DNA of 64,000 nucleotides from Pantoea septica (GTDB lineage: Bacteria; Pseudomonadota; Gammaproteobacteria; Enterobacterales; Enterobacteriaceae), in assembly GCF_002095575.1 (NCBI RefSeq), contig NZ_MLJJ01000002.1, positions 62,001 to 126,000 of the forward strand, given 5' to 3'. The notes beneath the pieces are model-generated. The model did no database searches, was not told the DNA's origin, and was given only the letters and a program-made list of their open reading frames with translations. The translations under genes and the position numbers were made by a program. Positions 1 through 9,057 of this stretch are shown piece after piece (positions within the stretch are counted from its first letter, which is position 1; each line of letters begins with the position of its first letter).

Positions 1-899
1 GCAACGTCAGCGTCGGCTTTGACGTGCTGGGCGCGGCGGTGTCGCCGGTGGACGGCGTGCTGCTGGGCGACTGCGTCACGGTAGAAGCGGCGCCGCGCTT
101 TTCGTTGCAGAACAGCGGACGCTTTGTCAGCAAGCTGCCGGACGATCCCAAAGAGAATATCGTCTATCAGTGCTGGCAGCGCTTTTGCGAAGCGCTCGGC
201 GAAGAGGTGCCGGTGGCGATGACGCTGGAGAAAAATATGCCGATCGGCTCCGGCCTCGGCTCCAGCGCCTGCTCGGTGGTGGCCGGCCTAATGGCGATGA
301 ACGAGTTTTGCGGCAAGCCGCTCAGCGATACTCAGCTGCTGACGCTGATGGGCGAGCTGGAAGGGCGCATTTCCGGCAGCGTGCACTATGACAACGTCGC
401 GCCGTGCTTCCTCGGCGGCATCCAGCTGATGCTGGAAGAGAACGGCATCATCAGCCAGGCGGTGCCGGGCTTCGACGACTGGCTGTGGGTGATGGCCTAT
501 CCGGGCATTAAAGTCTCCACTGCCGAAGCGCGCGCCATTCTGCCCGCGCAGTATCGCAAAGAGGATGTGATCAAACACGGCCGTCTGCTGGCGGGCTTTA
601 TTCACGCCTGTCATAGCGGTCAGCCGCTGCTGGCCGCTAAACTGATGCAGGATGTGATCGCCGAACCTTACCGCACCAAACTGCTGCCGGGCTTTGCCGA
701 GGCGCGTCAGGCCGCCGTCGACATCGGCGCGCTGGCGTGCGGCATTTCGGGTTCCGGCCCGACGCTTTTCGCCGTTTGCAATCAAATGGAAACGGCGCAG
801 CGGATGGCGGACTGGCTGCGCCAGCACTATCTGCAGAATGATGAAGGCTTCGTCCATATTTGCCGTCTTGATACGGCTGGCGCACGTAAACTGGGATAA
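1..899 (+). CDS. thrB: Homoserine kinase (5'-truncated by window edge)
   Basis: Homoserine kinase phosphorylates L-homoserine with ATP to O-phosphohomoserine, the substrate of the next gene product, ThrC. The reading frame is open from base 3 and begins with [13 protein letters not shown], which corresponds to about residue 12 of E. coli ThrB, so roughly 11 N-terminal residues lie outside the window; the first in-frame ATG at 24 is internal. The GHMP-kinase ATP-binding motif is visible as [12 protein letters not shown], and the C-terminal GHMP motif as [11 protein letters not shown]. It ends 3 nt before thrC, as in the thrABC operon of enterobacteria, so the two are almost certainly cotranscribed and translationally coupled. 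Identification is firm from near-continuous similarity to the enteric protein. Confidence 0.97.
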   Translation, partial: NVSVGFDVLGAAVSPVDGVLLGDCVTVEAAPRFSLQNSGRFVSKLPDDPKENIVYQCWQRFCEALGEEVPVAMTLEKNMPIGSGLGSSACSVVAGLMAMNEFCGKPLSDTQLLTLMGELEGRISGSVHYDNVAPCFLGGIQLMLEENGIISQAVPGFDDWLWVMAYPGIKVSTAEARAILPAQYRKEDVIKHGRLLAGFIHACHSGQPLLAAKLMQDVIAEPYRTKLLPGFAEARQAAVDIGALACGISGSGPTLFAVCNQMETAQRMADWLRQHYLQNDEGFVHICRLDTAGARKLG

Positions 900-902
900 C
901 GC

Positions 903-2189
903 ATGAAACTCTATAACCTTAAGGATCATAACGAGCAGGTGAGCTTTGCGCAGGCGGTAAAACAGGGCCTGGGATCGCAGCAGGGGCTGTTCTTCCCGCT
1001 TGAACTGCCGGAATTCGAGCTGACCGACATCGACGCGATGCTGGAGATGGATTTCGTCAGCCGCAGCAGCAAAATTCTTTCTGCCTATATCGGCGACGAA
1101 ATCGCGCCGCATCAGCTGGCCGAACGCGTTAAAACCGCCTTTGCGTTTCCCGCGCCGGTGGCGAAAGTCAGTGAGGATATCTCCTGTCTGGAGCTGTTCC
1201 ACGGCCCGACGCTGGCGTTTAAAGATTTCGGCGGCCGTTTTATGGCCCAGATGCTCTCTTACGTCTCAGGGGCGGACGAGCAGATCACTATCCTGACCGC
1301 GACCTCCGGCGACACCGGCGCGGCCGTGGCGCACGCCTTTTACGGCATGGAGAACGTTCGCGTCGTTATTCTCTACCCGCAGGGCAAAATCAGCCCGCTG
1401 CAGGAGAAGCTGTTCTGCACGCTGGGCGGCAACATTGAAACCATCGCTATCGACGGCGACTTCGACGCCTGTCAGGCGCTGGTGAAGCAGGCGTTCGACG
1501 ACGAGGAGCTGAAAAAGGCGATCGGCCTGAACTCCGCGAACTCCATCAACATCAGCCGCCTGCTGGCGCAGATCTGCTACTACTTCGAAGCGGTGGCGCA
1601 GCTGCCGCAGGAGAAACGCAACCAGCTGGTGGTCTCGGTGCCGAGCGGCAACTTCGGCGATCTTACCGCCGGCCTGCTGGCGAAATCGCTCGGCCTGCCG
1701 ATCAAGCGCTTTATCGCCGCCACCAACGCCAACGATACCGTGCCGCGCTTCCTGCAGGGCGGCAGCTGGACGCCAAACGCCACGGTCGCCACGCTGTCGA
1801 ACGCCATGGACGTCAGCCAGCCGAATAACTGGCCGCGCGTAGAAGAGCTGTTCCGTCGTAAAACCTGGCGCCTGACCGATCTCGCCTACGGCGCAGTGAG
1901 CGATGAAACCACCGAGGCGTCGATGCGCGAGCTGGCTGATATCGGCTATATCTCTGAGCCCCATGCGGCGATCGCTTATCGTCTGCTGCGCGATCGGCTG
2001 CAGGAAGGGGAGTTCGGCCTGTTCCTCGGCACGGCGCACCCGGCGAAATTCAAAGAGAGCGTCGAAGCGATTCTCGGCCAGGCGCTGCCGCTGCCGCAGG
2101 CGCTGGCGGATCGCGCCGGCCTGCCGCTGCTGTCGCACGCGATGCAGGCTGATTTCGCGCCGCTGCGCGCCTTTTTACTTAAGGCCTGA
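903..2189 (+). CDS. thrC: Threonine synthase
   Basis: PLP-dependent threonine synthase converts O-phosphohomoserine to threonine and phosphate, the last step of threonine synthesis. The 428-residue product matches the E. coli length. The PLP-binding lysine is K107 in the motif HGPTLAFKDFGG, and the phosphate-binding glycine-rich stretch appears as TATSGDTGAAV (about residues 130-140). The ATG start lies 3 nt after the thrB stop. A strong terminator follows 27 nt after the stop. The threonine/isoleucine attenuator of the operon would lie upstream of thrA, outside this window. Confidence 0.98.
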   Translation: MKLYNLKDHNEQVSFAQAVKQGLGSQQGLFFPLELPEFELTDIDAMLEMDFVSRSSKILSAYIGDEIAPHQLAERVKTAFAFPAPVAKVSEDISCLELFHGPTLAFKDFGGRFMAQMLSYVSGADEQITILTATSGDTGAAVAHAFYGMENVRVVILYPQGKISPLQEKLFCTLGGNIETIAIDGDFDACQALVKQAFDDEELKKAIGLNSANSINISRLLAQICYYFEAVAQLPQEKRNQLVVSVPSGNFGDLTAGLLAKSLGLPIKRFIAATNANDTVPRFLQGGSWTPNATVATLSNAMDVSQPNNWPRVEELFRRKTWRLTDLAYGAVSDETTEASMRELADIGYISEPHAAIAYRLLRDRLQEGEFGLFLGTAHPAKFKESVEAILGQALPLPQALADRAGLPLLSHAMQADFAPLRAFLLKA

Positions 2190-2215
2190 TGACCGGCGCC
2201 TGTAAAGCCTGTAAA

Positions 2216-2243
2216 AAGGGCGCCAGTCAGGCGCCCTTTTTTT
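2216..2243. terminator. Bidirectional terminator between thrC and yaaA
   Basis: Stem AAGGGCGCC (2216-2224), loop AGTCA, stem GGCGCCCTT (2230-2238), followed by a run of seven T on the plus strand that reaches the yaaA stop codon. It serves thrC; the matching A residues on the 5' side (2213-2217) may give a weaker stop for yaaA transcripts from the other strand. Confidence 0.9.
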
Positions 2244-3019
2244 CATTTCTGCTCGTAACGCTTAAACACCAGCTCGCTTTCGCTGCTGCTCGCCTTATCG
2301 AAGAAGTAGCCGTCCACATCGAACTGCTTCAGCGCCTCGGGGTCGCGCAGGCGATGCTGAATGACGTAGCGGCTCATCAGGCCGCGCGCTTTTTTAGCGT
2401 AAAAGCTGATCACCTTGAACGCGCCGTTCTTTTCATCGAGGAACACCGGTTTCACCAGGCGGCCTTGCAGCTGCTTCGGCTTAATCGCCCGGAAATACTC
2501 GTCCGACGCCAGGTTAATCAGCACCTCGTCGCCCTGTTCCTGCAGCGCGGCGTTGATATGCTGCGTCAGCAGATCGCCCCAGAAGCTGTAGAGATCTTTA
2601 CCTGCCGGGCTGGCCAGCTTAATGCCCATCTCAAGACGATAGGGCTGCATCAGGTCGAGCGGACGCAGCACGCCGTATAGGCCGGAGAGCATGCGCAGAT
2701 GCTGCTGGGCGAAGTCGAAATCCGCTTCGCTGAAGCTCTCCGCCTGCAGGCCGGTGTAGACGTCGCCTTTAAACGCCAGAATCGCCTGGCGCGCATTCTC
2801 CGGCGTAAAGTCGGGCTGCCAGCTGTTGAAGCGTTCGGCATTCAGGTGCGCCAGCTTGTCGCTGATGCCCATAAGCGAAGCGATCTGCGCCGGTGAGAGA
2901 TCGCGCGCCACCTCAATCAGCTGTTGTGATTTTTCTAACAGGGCAGGCTGGGTATAGCGTTGGGTCGCCAGCGGGCTGCTAAAATCGAGCGTTTTGGCGG
3001 GTGAGATCACCATTAACAT
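2243..3019 (-). CDS. yaaA: Peroxide-stress protein YaaA (DUF328/UPF0246)
   Basis: YaaA lowers free intracellular iron during hydrogen peroxide stress in E. coli and is part of the OxyR response there; it also has DNA-binding activity in structural work on the family. The 258-residue product has the same length as E. coli YaaA and opens with the family signature [13 protein letters not shown]; the strongly conserved blocks [20 protein letters not shown] and [20 protein letters not shown] are present. The ATG at 3019 is preferred over an in-frame ATG two codons on because the family begins ML-x-ISPAK. It faces thrC and is divergent from talB across a 207-bp gap. The E. coli neighbours yaaX and yaaJ are absent. 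Confidence 0.96.
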   Translation of the reverse strand: MLMVISPAKTLDFSSPLATQRYTQPALLEKSQQLIEVARDLSPAQIASLMGISDKLAHLNAERFNSWQPDFTPENARQAILAFKGDVYTGLQAESFSEADFDFAQQHLRMLSGLYGVLRPLDLMQPYRLEMGIKLASPAGKDLYSFWGDLLTQHINAALQEQGDEVLINLASDEYFRAIKPKQLQGRLVKPVFLDEKNGAFKVISFYAKKARGLMSRYVIQHRLRDPEALKQFDVDGYFFDKASSSESELVFKRYEQK

Positions 3020-3226
3020 AGTCGCTTCCTCGGTTATCCTTTGTCGCTACAGGGAAATGTCACTTGTCAGGCCGCCGAGTGTAACAAAAAAGCCGCAGCG
3101 ACAGGCAAATCGCAGCCATTCGTTCGCGCTATCGTAAACGGCATTTGGCGACCTTGCGCCTCGGTTGCTGCATGATATTATCGCAACAGCCTTTTTCACC
3201 CTGACATTACATAAGAGACAACCGAC

Positions 3227-4180
3227 ATGACGGACAAACTGACCTCCTTGCGTCAACTCACCACCGTTGTCGCCGACACCGGCGATATCGCAGCCATGAA
3301 GCTCTATCAGCCGCAAGACGCCACCACCAACCCTTCTCTGATCCTGAACGCCGCGCAGATCCCTGAATACCGCAAGCTGATCGACGAAGCGATTAGCTGG
3401 GCGCGCGAGCAGAACGGCAGCAAAGATGAGCTGATCTCGCTGGTGTCGGACAAACTGGCCGTCAACATTGGTCTGGAAATCCTCAAGCTGATTCCGGGAC
3501 GCATCTCGACCGAAGTCGACGCGCGTCTCTCCTATGACACCGAAGGCAGCATCGCCAAAGCGCGCAGCCTGATCAAACTCTACAACGACGCGGGCATCAG
3601 CAACGACCGTATCCTGATCAAGCTGGCGTCGACCTGGCAGGGCATCCGCGCGGCGGAGCAGCTGGAAAAAGAGGGCATCAACTGTAACCTGACGCTGCTC
3701 TTCTCCTTCGCACAGGCGCGCGCCTGCGCTGAAGCGGGCGTGTTCCTGATTTCGCCGTTCGTGGGCCGTATCCTCGACTGGTACAAAAACAACACCGACA
3801 AGAAAGAGTACGCGCCGCACGAAGATCCGGGCGTGGTGTCGGTTTCTGAAATCTACAGCTACTACAAGCAGCACGGTTATGAAACCGTGGTGATGGGCGC
3901 GAGCTTCCGTAATGTCGGCGAGATCCTGGAACTGGCGGGCTGCGATCGTTTGACCATCTCTCCAGCGCTGCTGAAAGAGCTGGCGGAGAGCGAAGGCACG
4001 GTTGAGCGTAAGCTGAGCTACAGCGGTGACGTTAAAGCGCGTCCGGCGAAGATGACCGAATCTGAGTTCCTGTGGCAGCACAACCAGGATCCGATGGCGG
4101 TCGCGAAACTGGCGGAAGGTATCCGCAACTTCGCCGTCGACCAGGGCAAGCTTGAGAAAATGATCGCCGATCTGCTGTAA
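3227..4180 (+). CDS. talB: Transaldolase B
   Basis: Transaldolase moves a dihydroxyacetone unit from sedoheptulose-7-phosphate to glyceraldehyde-3-phosphate in the non-oxidative pentose phosphate pathway, in the cytosol. The 317-residue sequence matches E. coli TalB in length; the Schiff-base lysine is K132 within [10 protein letters not shown], and the conserved N-terminal DATTNPSL (residues 31-38) is intact. The start ATG is preceded by an AAGAGA purine stretch. It stands alone between the divergent yaaA and a strong terminator, so it looks monocistronic, with mog having its own start signals. Confidence 0.98.
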   Translation: MTDKLTSLRQLTTVVADTGDIAAMKLYQPQDATTNPSLILNAAQIPEYRKLIDEAISWAREQNGSKDELISLVSDKLAVNIGLEILKLIPGRISTEVDARLSYDTEGSIAKARSLIKLYNDAGISNDRILIKLASTWQGIRAAEQLEKEGINCNLTLLFSFAQARACAEAGVFLISPFVGRILDWYKNNTDKKEYAPHEDPGVVSVSEIYSYYKQHGYETVVMGASFRNVGEILELAGCDRLTISPALLKELAESEGTVERKLSYSGDVKARPAKMTESEFLWQHNQDPMAVAKLAEGIRNFAVDQGKLEKMIADLL

Positions 4181-4187
4181 TCCCTTG

Positions 4188-4220
4188 CCGTGGCGGCCTG
4201 ACCGCCACGGTTTTCTCTTT
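4188..4220 (+). terminator. talB terminator
   Basis: Perfect 9-bp stem CCGTGGCGG (4188-4196) and CCGCCACGG (4202-4210), loop CCTGA, then TTTTCTCTTT. It lies 8 nt after the talB stop and separates talB from mog. Confidence 0.9.
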
Positions 4221-4295
4221 GCCTCACTTTCTATTATCCTTCCTGCTATTCCTCCTTTGTCTTACCGCTTTGCGGTCAACCCGGGTAATAACATC

Positions 4296-4883
4296 ATGGA
4301 TACTTTACGCATTGGCCTGATCTCCGTTTCCGATCGCGCCGCGAACGGCATTTATCAGGATCAGGGCATCCCGGCGCTGGAAGCCTGGCTAAGCAGCGCG
4401 CTGGCGACCCCTTTTACTACTGAAACCCGGCTGGTGCCGGATGAGCAGCCGTTGATAGAACAGGCGATCTGCGAGCTGGTGGACGAGCGTTTCTGCCATC
4501 TGGTGCTGACCACCGGCGGCACCGGTCCGGCGCGCCGCGACGTGACGCCCGACGCTACGCTGGCGGTGGCCGATCGCGAGATGCCCGGCTTCGGCGAACA
4601 GATGCGTCAGATTAGCCTGCAGTTTGTGCCTACTGCTATTCTGTCGCGCCAGGTCGGGGTGATCCGCAAACAGTCGCTGGTGCTGAACCTGCCGGGACAG
4701 CCGAAGTCGATTAAAGAGACGCTGGAAGGCGTGAAAGAGGCGGACGGCAAGGTGAAAGTGCCGGGAATTTTCGCTGCTGTACCCTATTGTTTACAGTTGC
4801 TGGAAGGGCCCTACGTCGAGACGCATCGCGACGTGGTAGCAGCTTTTCGTCCTAAAAGCGCCATAAAGCAGATAAATAACTAA
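4296..4883 (+). CDS. mog: Molybdopterin adenylyltransferase
   Basis: Mog adenylylates molybdopterin to MPT-AMP before MoeA inserts molybdate, a late step of molybdenum cofactor synthesis. The ATG at 4296 gives 195 residues beginning MDTLRIGLISVSDRA, the same length and start context as the E. coli protein; the longer frame starting at 4185 would begin inside the talB terminator and is rejected. The family motif LTTGGTGPARRDVTPDAT, which lines the molybdopterin-binding pocket, and LNLPGQPKS are present. It sits between talB and a transporter gene that is not its E. coli neighbour. Confidence 0.97.
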   Translation: MDTLRIGLISVSDRAANGIYQDQGIPALEAWLSSALATPFTTETRLVPDEQPLIEQAICELVDERFCHLVLTTGGTGPARRDVTPDATLAVADREMPGFGEQMRQISLQFVPTAILSRQVGVIRKQSLVLNLPGQPKSIKETLEGVKEADGKVKVPGIFAAVPYCLQLLEGPYVETHRDVVAAFRPKSAIKQINN

Positions 4884-4993
4884 AGATTTATCATTTCAGG
4901 CATAGCCTCTGGCAGCGCTGGTGTAGTGAAAGATGGACGGTATAGTAAGCGTAAATTTACAAATCCACCTTTATCTCTGGAACTTTTACGCTT

Positions 4994-6295
4994 ATGGATT
5001 CACATGCTGCCCATCGCCTGAAAAGGCAGGATTACAAAACGCTGTCGCTGGCCGCGCTCGGCGGCGCGCTGGAGTTCTACGACTTTATCATTTTCGTCTT
5101 TTTCGCCGCGGTTATCGGCGAGCTCTTCTTCCCGCCTGATATCCCTGACTGGCTGCGCCAGCTGCAAACTTTTGCGATTTTCGCCGCCGGCTATCTGGCG
5201 CGCCCGCTCGGCGGCCTGATCATGGCGCATTTCGGCGACAAGGTGGGTCGCAAAAAAATGTTCAGCCTGAGCATCCTGCTGATGGCGCTGCCGACGCTGG
5301 CGATGGGCGTGCTGCCCACCTACGATACGGCGGGCATCGTCGCGCCGCTGCTGATGCTGCTGCTACGCCTGTTACAGGGCGCGGCGATTGGCGGCGAAGT
5401 GCCGGGGGCCTGGGTGTTTGTGGCGGAGCATGTGCCTGAAAAGCGCATCGGTTTCGCCTGCGGCACCCTGACCGCCGGGCTCACGGCAGGGATCCTGCTG
5501 GGATCGCTAGTCGCAACCGCCATCAACAGCAGCATGACGCCGCAGACGGTCGCCAGCATCGGCTGGCGCATTCCCTTCTTCCTTGGCGGGGTATTCGGGC
5601 TGCTGGCGATGTATCTACGCCGCTGGCTACATGAGACGCCGGTTTTTCAGCAGATGCAGCAGCGCAAAGCGCTGGCCGATACGCTGCCGTTAAAAACCGT
5701 GCTGACCCAACACAAAAGCGGCGTGCTGCTCTCTATGCTGCTGACCTGGCTGCTCTCCGCCTGTATCGTGATAGTGATTTTAATGGCGCCTGCGCTGATG
5801 CAAAAGCAACACGCTATTAGCGCCGCATTGAGTTTGCAGGCTAACTGTCTGGCGACGGTGATGCTGCTGGCAGGCTGCGTTATCGCTGGCTGGCTGGTGG
5901 ACTGGATCGGGGCGGCGAAAACCCTGATGGGCGGATCGCTGCTGCTGGCCGTTTGCAGCTGGCACTTTTTCGCCAGCCAGACGCCGGACGCTGACGGACT
6001 CTTCTTTAATTACGGGCTGGCGGGGCTAAGCGTCGGCGTAGTCGGCGTAGTGCCCTCTTTGATGGTGCGCGCCTTTCCGGCGGCGGTGCGCTTTACCGGC
6101 ATCTCTTTCTCCTACAATGTCGCCTACGCCATTTTCGGCGGGCTAACGCCCATCTTCGTGACGCTGATCCTGCGCCTGACGCCGCTGGCGCCTGCCTGGT
6201 ACGTGCTGGCGCTGGCGCTGGTCGGATTGCTGATCGGGGTGTGGCTTTATAGTGTCGAACGGCAGGGTGCGCTGGCGAGTGACACGCGCCTGTAG
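4994..6295 (+). CDS. MFS transporter, metabolite:H+ symporter (MHS/ProP-like) family
   Basis: Inner-membrane transporter of the major facilitator superfamily. The 433-residue product has about twelve hydrophobic segments and the MFS loop 2-3 motif GLIMAHFGDKVGRKK (about residues 75-89). The stretch RLLQGAAIGGEVPGAWVF followed by an amphipathic EKRIGF loop is typical of the MHS branch that includes ProP, KgtP and ShiA, which import organic acids or osmolytes with protons. The substrate cannot be read from the sequence. The Shine-Dalgarno (SD) site before the ATG is weak (CTGGAA), and I see no terminator after the gene; its stop is 19 bp from the stop of the convergent permease gene. It replaces the satP/yaaH region of E. 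coli and is an accessory insertion relative to it. Confidence 0.88.
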   Translation: MDSHAAHRLKRQDYKTLSLAALGGALEFYDFIIFVFFAAVIGELFFPPDIPDWLRQLQTFAIFAAGYLARPLGGLIMAHFGDKVGRKKMFSLSILLMALPTLAMGVLPTYDTAGIVAPLLMLLLRLLQGAAIGGEVPGAWVFVAEHVPEKRIGFACGTLTAGLTAGILLGSLVATAINSSMTPQTVASIGWRIPFFLGGVFGLLAMYLRRWLHETPVFQQMQQRKALADTLPLKTVLTQHKSGVLLSMLLTWLLSACIVIVILMAPALMQKQHAISAALSLQANCLATVMLLAGCVIAGWLVDWIGAAKTLMGGSLLLAVCSWHFFASQTPDADGLFFNYGLAGLSVGVVGVVPSLMVRAFPAAVRFTGISFSYNVAYAIFGGLTPIFVTLILRLTPLAPAWYVLALALVGLLIGVWLYSVERQGALASDTRL

Positions 6296-6314
6296 CCAGG
6301 CGCGTCAGGAGGGA

Positions 6315-7613
6315 TTAGTCGACCGCAGCCGCTTTCGGCGTAGCCGCAGCGCGCTTCATCAGCGGCGCGGTAAGCAGGTAAACAAGGCAGGCGACGATAA
6401 TCGAGTTAAAAACCGGCACCCCTTGCTCAACCAGCAGTCCGGTGGCGCTGCCTGCCACGCTGGCGATCAGCGCAGGCCAGCCGATAAGCCGAGACGTCGC
6501 CGGCAGCGTGTTGCTGCCGCGGCTTTGCGCCAGCGTCTGGCGATCGGTCTTCAGCAGATAGTAATCCACAATCATCACGCCCAGCACCGGCGGGAAGATC
6601 ACGCCCAGCAACTCCAGAAAATCGACGAAGCGATCCAGAATGCCCAGCACCGAGCAGAGCGTGCCGAGAAAACCCAGCAGCAGGGTGATGACGCTGTAGC
6701 GCGGCTTAAAGCCGGTCAGCCCTTCCGTGGCGTTGGCGATGCCTAGCGCGGAGGAGTATAGGTTGAGGTCGTTGATGCGTAGGGTCGAAAAAACCACCGC
6801 GAACAGCCCCAGCGTGCTGGTCGTCTGGGTAATGATGGCGATGATGTCAGACGTATGCAGCTCTTTCGCAATCAAAATGGCCAGTCCGTTAACGCCATAC
6901 TCGCCTGCCAGAATGGTCAGCATCGTAATGGCGAAAACGTCTTTGCCGCTGCGTGAGAAGCGCGTCAGATCCGGCGTCATCAGGCTGGCGAGAATGGCGC
7001 CGCCGATCACCATGGTAATGGCGGCGCTCACGGTAATGGCCTCTGTGGTCGCAACCGGCGGAATAGTGCTGCCCGTCTGCCCGTGAAACGCGTGCCAGAA
7101 GATCCAGCCGACCAGCGCGATAAACAGCGGAACCGCCACGCGCGCGGTAAAGCGCAGCGCCTTAAAGCCAAAAGCCACCAGCAACGTCAGCACCGCGCCC
7201 GATAAGGAGGCGGACTGCGCGAAGCTCAGCTTGCCGTCCAAAGCGTAGCTCAGCGACCGGGCGAAAACTGCATTCTGAATGCCAAACCAGCCCAGCAGGC
7301 TGACGGCGACCAGCAGGCCGATCAGAACCGAACCGTGGCGGCCGAAGCCGCACCAGCGCGCCAGCAGGCTGCCCGACAGACCTTCGCGCATCCCGGCGTA
7401 GCCGAGCGCGAAAGTCAGCAAGCCAAACAGCAGGCTCGCCAGGGTAATGGCGGTAAAGGCTTCGCCGAGCGTCATGCTGTTGCCGAGCACGGCGCCGAGC
7501 ATAAACTGATCGAGCGCGGTCAGCATGCCCATATGCACGATAGCGACGCTAAGCAGCGAGAGCCTTTCGCCCGCAGGCACCCGGCTCAACGGGTAGTCAT
7601 CAAATTTACTCAC
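6315..7613 (-). CDS. NCS1-family permease, cytosine-permease (CodB)-like
   Basis: Polytopic inner-membrane permease of the nucleobase:cation symporter-1 family. The 432-residue product has about twelve hydrophobic segments and resembles CodB in pattern: an N-terminal membrane block ending in the loop GYAGMREGLSGSLLARW, then LGWFGIQNAVFA, then TPDLTRFSR and NDLNLYSSALGIANA, and a late IFPPVLGVMIVDYYLL. These match the positions of substrate- and cation-binding helices in CodB/Mhp1-type proteins, but the substrate (cytosine, another nucleobase or a related heterocycle) is not determined. The start codon is GTG at 7613 with AAGGAA upstream. It follows the LuxR-type regulator by 20 bp, so the two are likely cotranscribed, with the regulator first. 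Confidence 0.85.
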   Translation of the reverse strand: MSKFDDYPLSRVPAGERLSLLSVAIVHMGMLTALDQFMLGAVLGNSMTLGEAFTAITLASLLFGLLTFALGYAGMREGLSGSLLARWCGFGRHGSVLIGLLVAVSLLGWFGIQNAVFARSLSYALDGKLSFAQSASLSGAVLTLLVAFGFKALRFTARVAVPLFIALVGWIFWHAFHGQTGSTIPPVATTEAITVSAAITMVIGGAILASLMTPDLTRFSRSGKDVFAITMLTILAGEYGVNGLAILIAKELHTSDIIAIITQTTSTLGLFAVVFSTLRINDLNLYSSALGIANATEGLTGFKPRYSVITLLLGFLGTLCSVLGILDRFVDFLELLGVIFPPVLGVMIVDYYLLKTDRQTLAQSRGSNTLPATSRLIGWPALIASVAGSATGLLVEQGVPVFNSIIVACLVYLLTAPLMKRAAATPKAAAVD

Positions 7614-7633
7614 AACAGGTATTCCTTGCCGGT

Positions 7634-8323
7634 TTAAATAAAAGAGACGCCTTTGCTGAGCAGCTTCTCTGGCAGATAGTTCTCCAGCGACTCAGCACGG
7701 CAGTACTGCTCGAACTGCTGCAGCGAATGCACGCCCGCTTTTTGATAGAGGGAGGCGATGCGATTGCCGATGGTTTTCACGCTAAGGTTGTAAATCCGCG
7801 CGATCTCTTTGGCGCTGAATCGCCTGAGCAGCAGAAAAATCACGTCCAGTTCGGCGGGCGTAAACAGAGGGTGTTCAAGCTGAGTGTTCAGCACTGAGCT
7901 CTTTTGCGGATGAATAAAAGTCAGCGCGGTAATATTTTCTACCGGACGCGCGTTCCAGATACAGCCCAGGAAAACGTTACGGCTATCAAAGACCGGATAT
8001 TTTTCGCTGATAAAAGGGGTGAGATAGTTTTTCCCATACCAGTAATGCGTTTCTATAACGGCAACGCACGCTTTCAGCGTCCTGGTTTTTTCGTCGTGCT
8101 CGCAAAACTCATCGGCGCAATCGCTCCAGAACGTGGGAAACTCATTATCTTTTTTACCCTCTAAAGAATAGTTTTTAGGCGTAGCGGTATATAAGCGCGC
8201 CGCGCTATTCATATAGAGATGTTGTGATGCCGCGTCTTTAAAACCCCATGGCGTAGGTAATAGATCCATGGTGGTAGCAAAGGCGGCAAGAAAATCGTCG
8301 ATACTGCGATATGGGCTGCCCAT
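7634..8323 (-). CDS. PAS-like sensor/LuxR-type HTH transcriptional regulator
   Basis: A 229-residue predicted cytosolic transcription factor. The first ~150 residues look like a PAS-type sensory region (DLLPTPWGFKDAASQHLYMN, a PAS opening with a conserved W/F-K-D). The C-terminal third is a LuxR/GerE-type helix-turn-helix, LFTPAELDVIFLLLRRFSAKEIA followed by LSVKTIGNRIASLYQKAG, with the usual ...V.T..N....Y.K pattern. There is no receiver aspartate domain and no autoinducer-domain signature that I recognise. It lies 24 bp after the GNAT gene and 20 bp before the NCS1 permease on the same strand, suggesting it controls this small operon, possibly in response to the permease substrate. That function is inferred only from context. 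Confidence 0.85.
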   Translation of the reverse strand: MGSPYRSIDDFLAAFATTMDLLPTPWGFKDAASQHLYMNSAARLYTATPKNYSLEGKKDNEFPTFWSDCADEFCEHDEKTRTLKACVAVIETHYWYGKNYLTPFISEKYPVFDSRNVFLGCIWNARPVENITALTFIHPQKSSVLNTQLEHPLFTPAELDVIFLLLRRFSAKEIARIYNLSVKTIGNRIASLYQKAGVHSLQQFEQYCRAESLENYLPEKLLSKGVSFI

Positions 8324-8347
8324 AGCGCCTCGCTGATTAGATGCGGA

Positions 8348-8758
8348 TTATAATCTTTTTGCCAGATAATAACGGGCAAAGCGCTGCGCGTAGCCATCCT
8401 GTTCGCCGTAGACGCGATAACCAAGCTTCTCGTAGAAGCCGCGCGCCTGAAAGCTTAAGGTATCCACCACCGCCATATGGCAGCCGCGACGGCGCGCTTC
8501 CTCTTCGGCTTTCTGCATCAGCGCGCGTCCGGTGCCGTGCTTGCGATGCGCCTCGTCAATCCATAAATAGTGAATATCCAGCGTGCCGAACCAGGTGTGC
8601 GCCAGCAGCCCGCCCTGAATATGCTGTTCATCGTCATACAATATAACGTTGAGCGGTTGCATATTAACGTCAGCGAAGCGGCTATTGTGCTGCCAGAGCT
8701 GTTGAATAATATATTCTTCAGTCTGACGATCCTCAATATGGCCTATCTTTATTTCCAT
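8348..8758 (-). CDS. GNAT-family N-acetyltransferase
   Basis: A 136-residue single-domain acetyltransferase of the Gcn5-related family. The acetyl-CoA pyrophosphate-binding motif A is visible as IDEAHRKHGTGRALMQKAEEEA (motif R/Q-x2-G-x-G/A is HRKHGTGRAL, about residues 71-80), followed by a motif B region with SFQARGFYEKLGYRVYGE, the usual A-x-x-F-Y-x-x-x-G-Y signature. The acceptor substrate is unknown. Its ATG at 8758 has only a poor SD. It is the promoter-proximal gene of a probable three-gene minus-strand operon with the PAS/LuxR regulator and the NCS1 permease. Confidence 0.87.
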   Translation of the reverse strand: MEIKIGHIEDRQTEEYIIQQLWQHNSRFADVNMQPLNVILYDDEQHIQGGLLAHTWFGTLDIHYLWIDEAHRKHGTGRALMQKAEEEARRRGCHMAVVDTLSFQARGFYEKLGYRVYGEQDGYAQRFARYYLAKRL

Positions 8759-8806
8759 ATAATAATGTCCATAGGATAAAAACTTGAAAAGAGCTGAGGG
8801 GATGTA

Positions 8807-8821
8807 AAATTCTCGGAATTT
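8807..8821. promoter_or_regulatory. Perfect 15-bp palindrome, candidate operator of the GNAT-luxR-permease operon
   Basis: AAATTC-TCG-GAATTT, two perfect 6-bp arms around 3 bp, centred about 55 bp upstream of the GNAT start. The position and symmetry suit a dimeric regulator such as the LuxR-type protein encoded in the same operon, but no binding evidence can be read from the sequence. Confidence 0.35.
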
Positions 8822-9057
8822 CCATTATTACCATGAGCTTCGGTCGGACGCAAGAGATAATATACCCCCTGTGATTTAAGCCCCTTAATATTATGATAGG
8901 GCCAGTTATTTGATGACTATGGCAACGCGATTCTTCGCCGACATCAGGGAAAAGTGAAAACAAGTTAGTTTTGCAATAATAACGATAATATATTTCTTCG
9001 GCTTCTTCGCTGGGCCGAACGCTTCACACCGCACTGAATCAACATGCCGTTCAACAG

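Noticed and set aside
4185-4295. N-terminal extension of mog
   Set aside because: It would start inside the talB terminator; the ATG at 4296 gives the exact family length.
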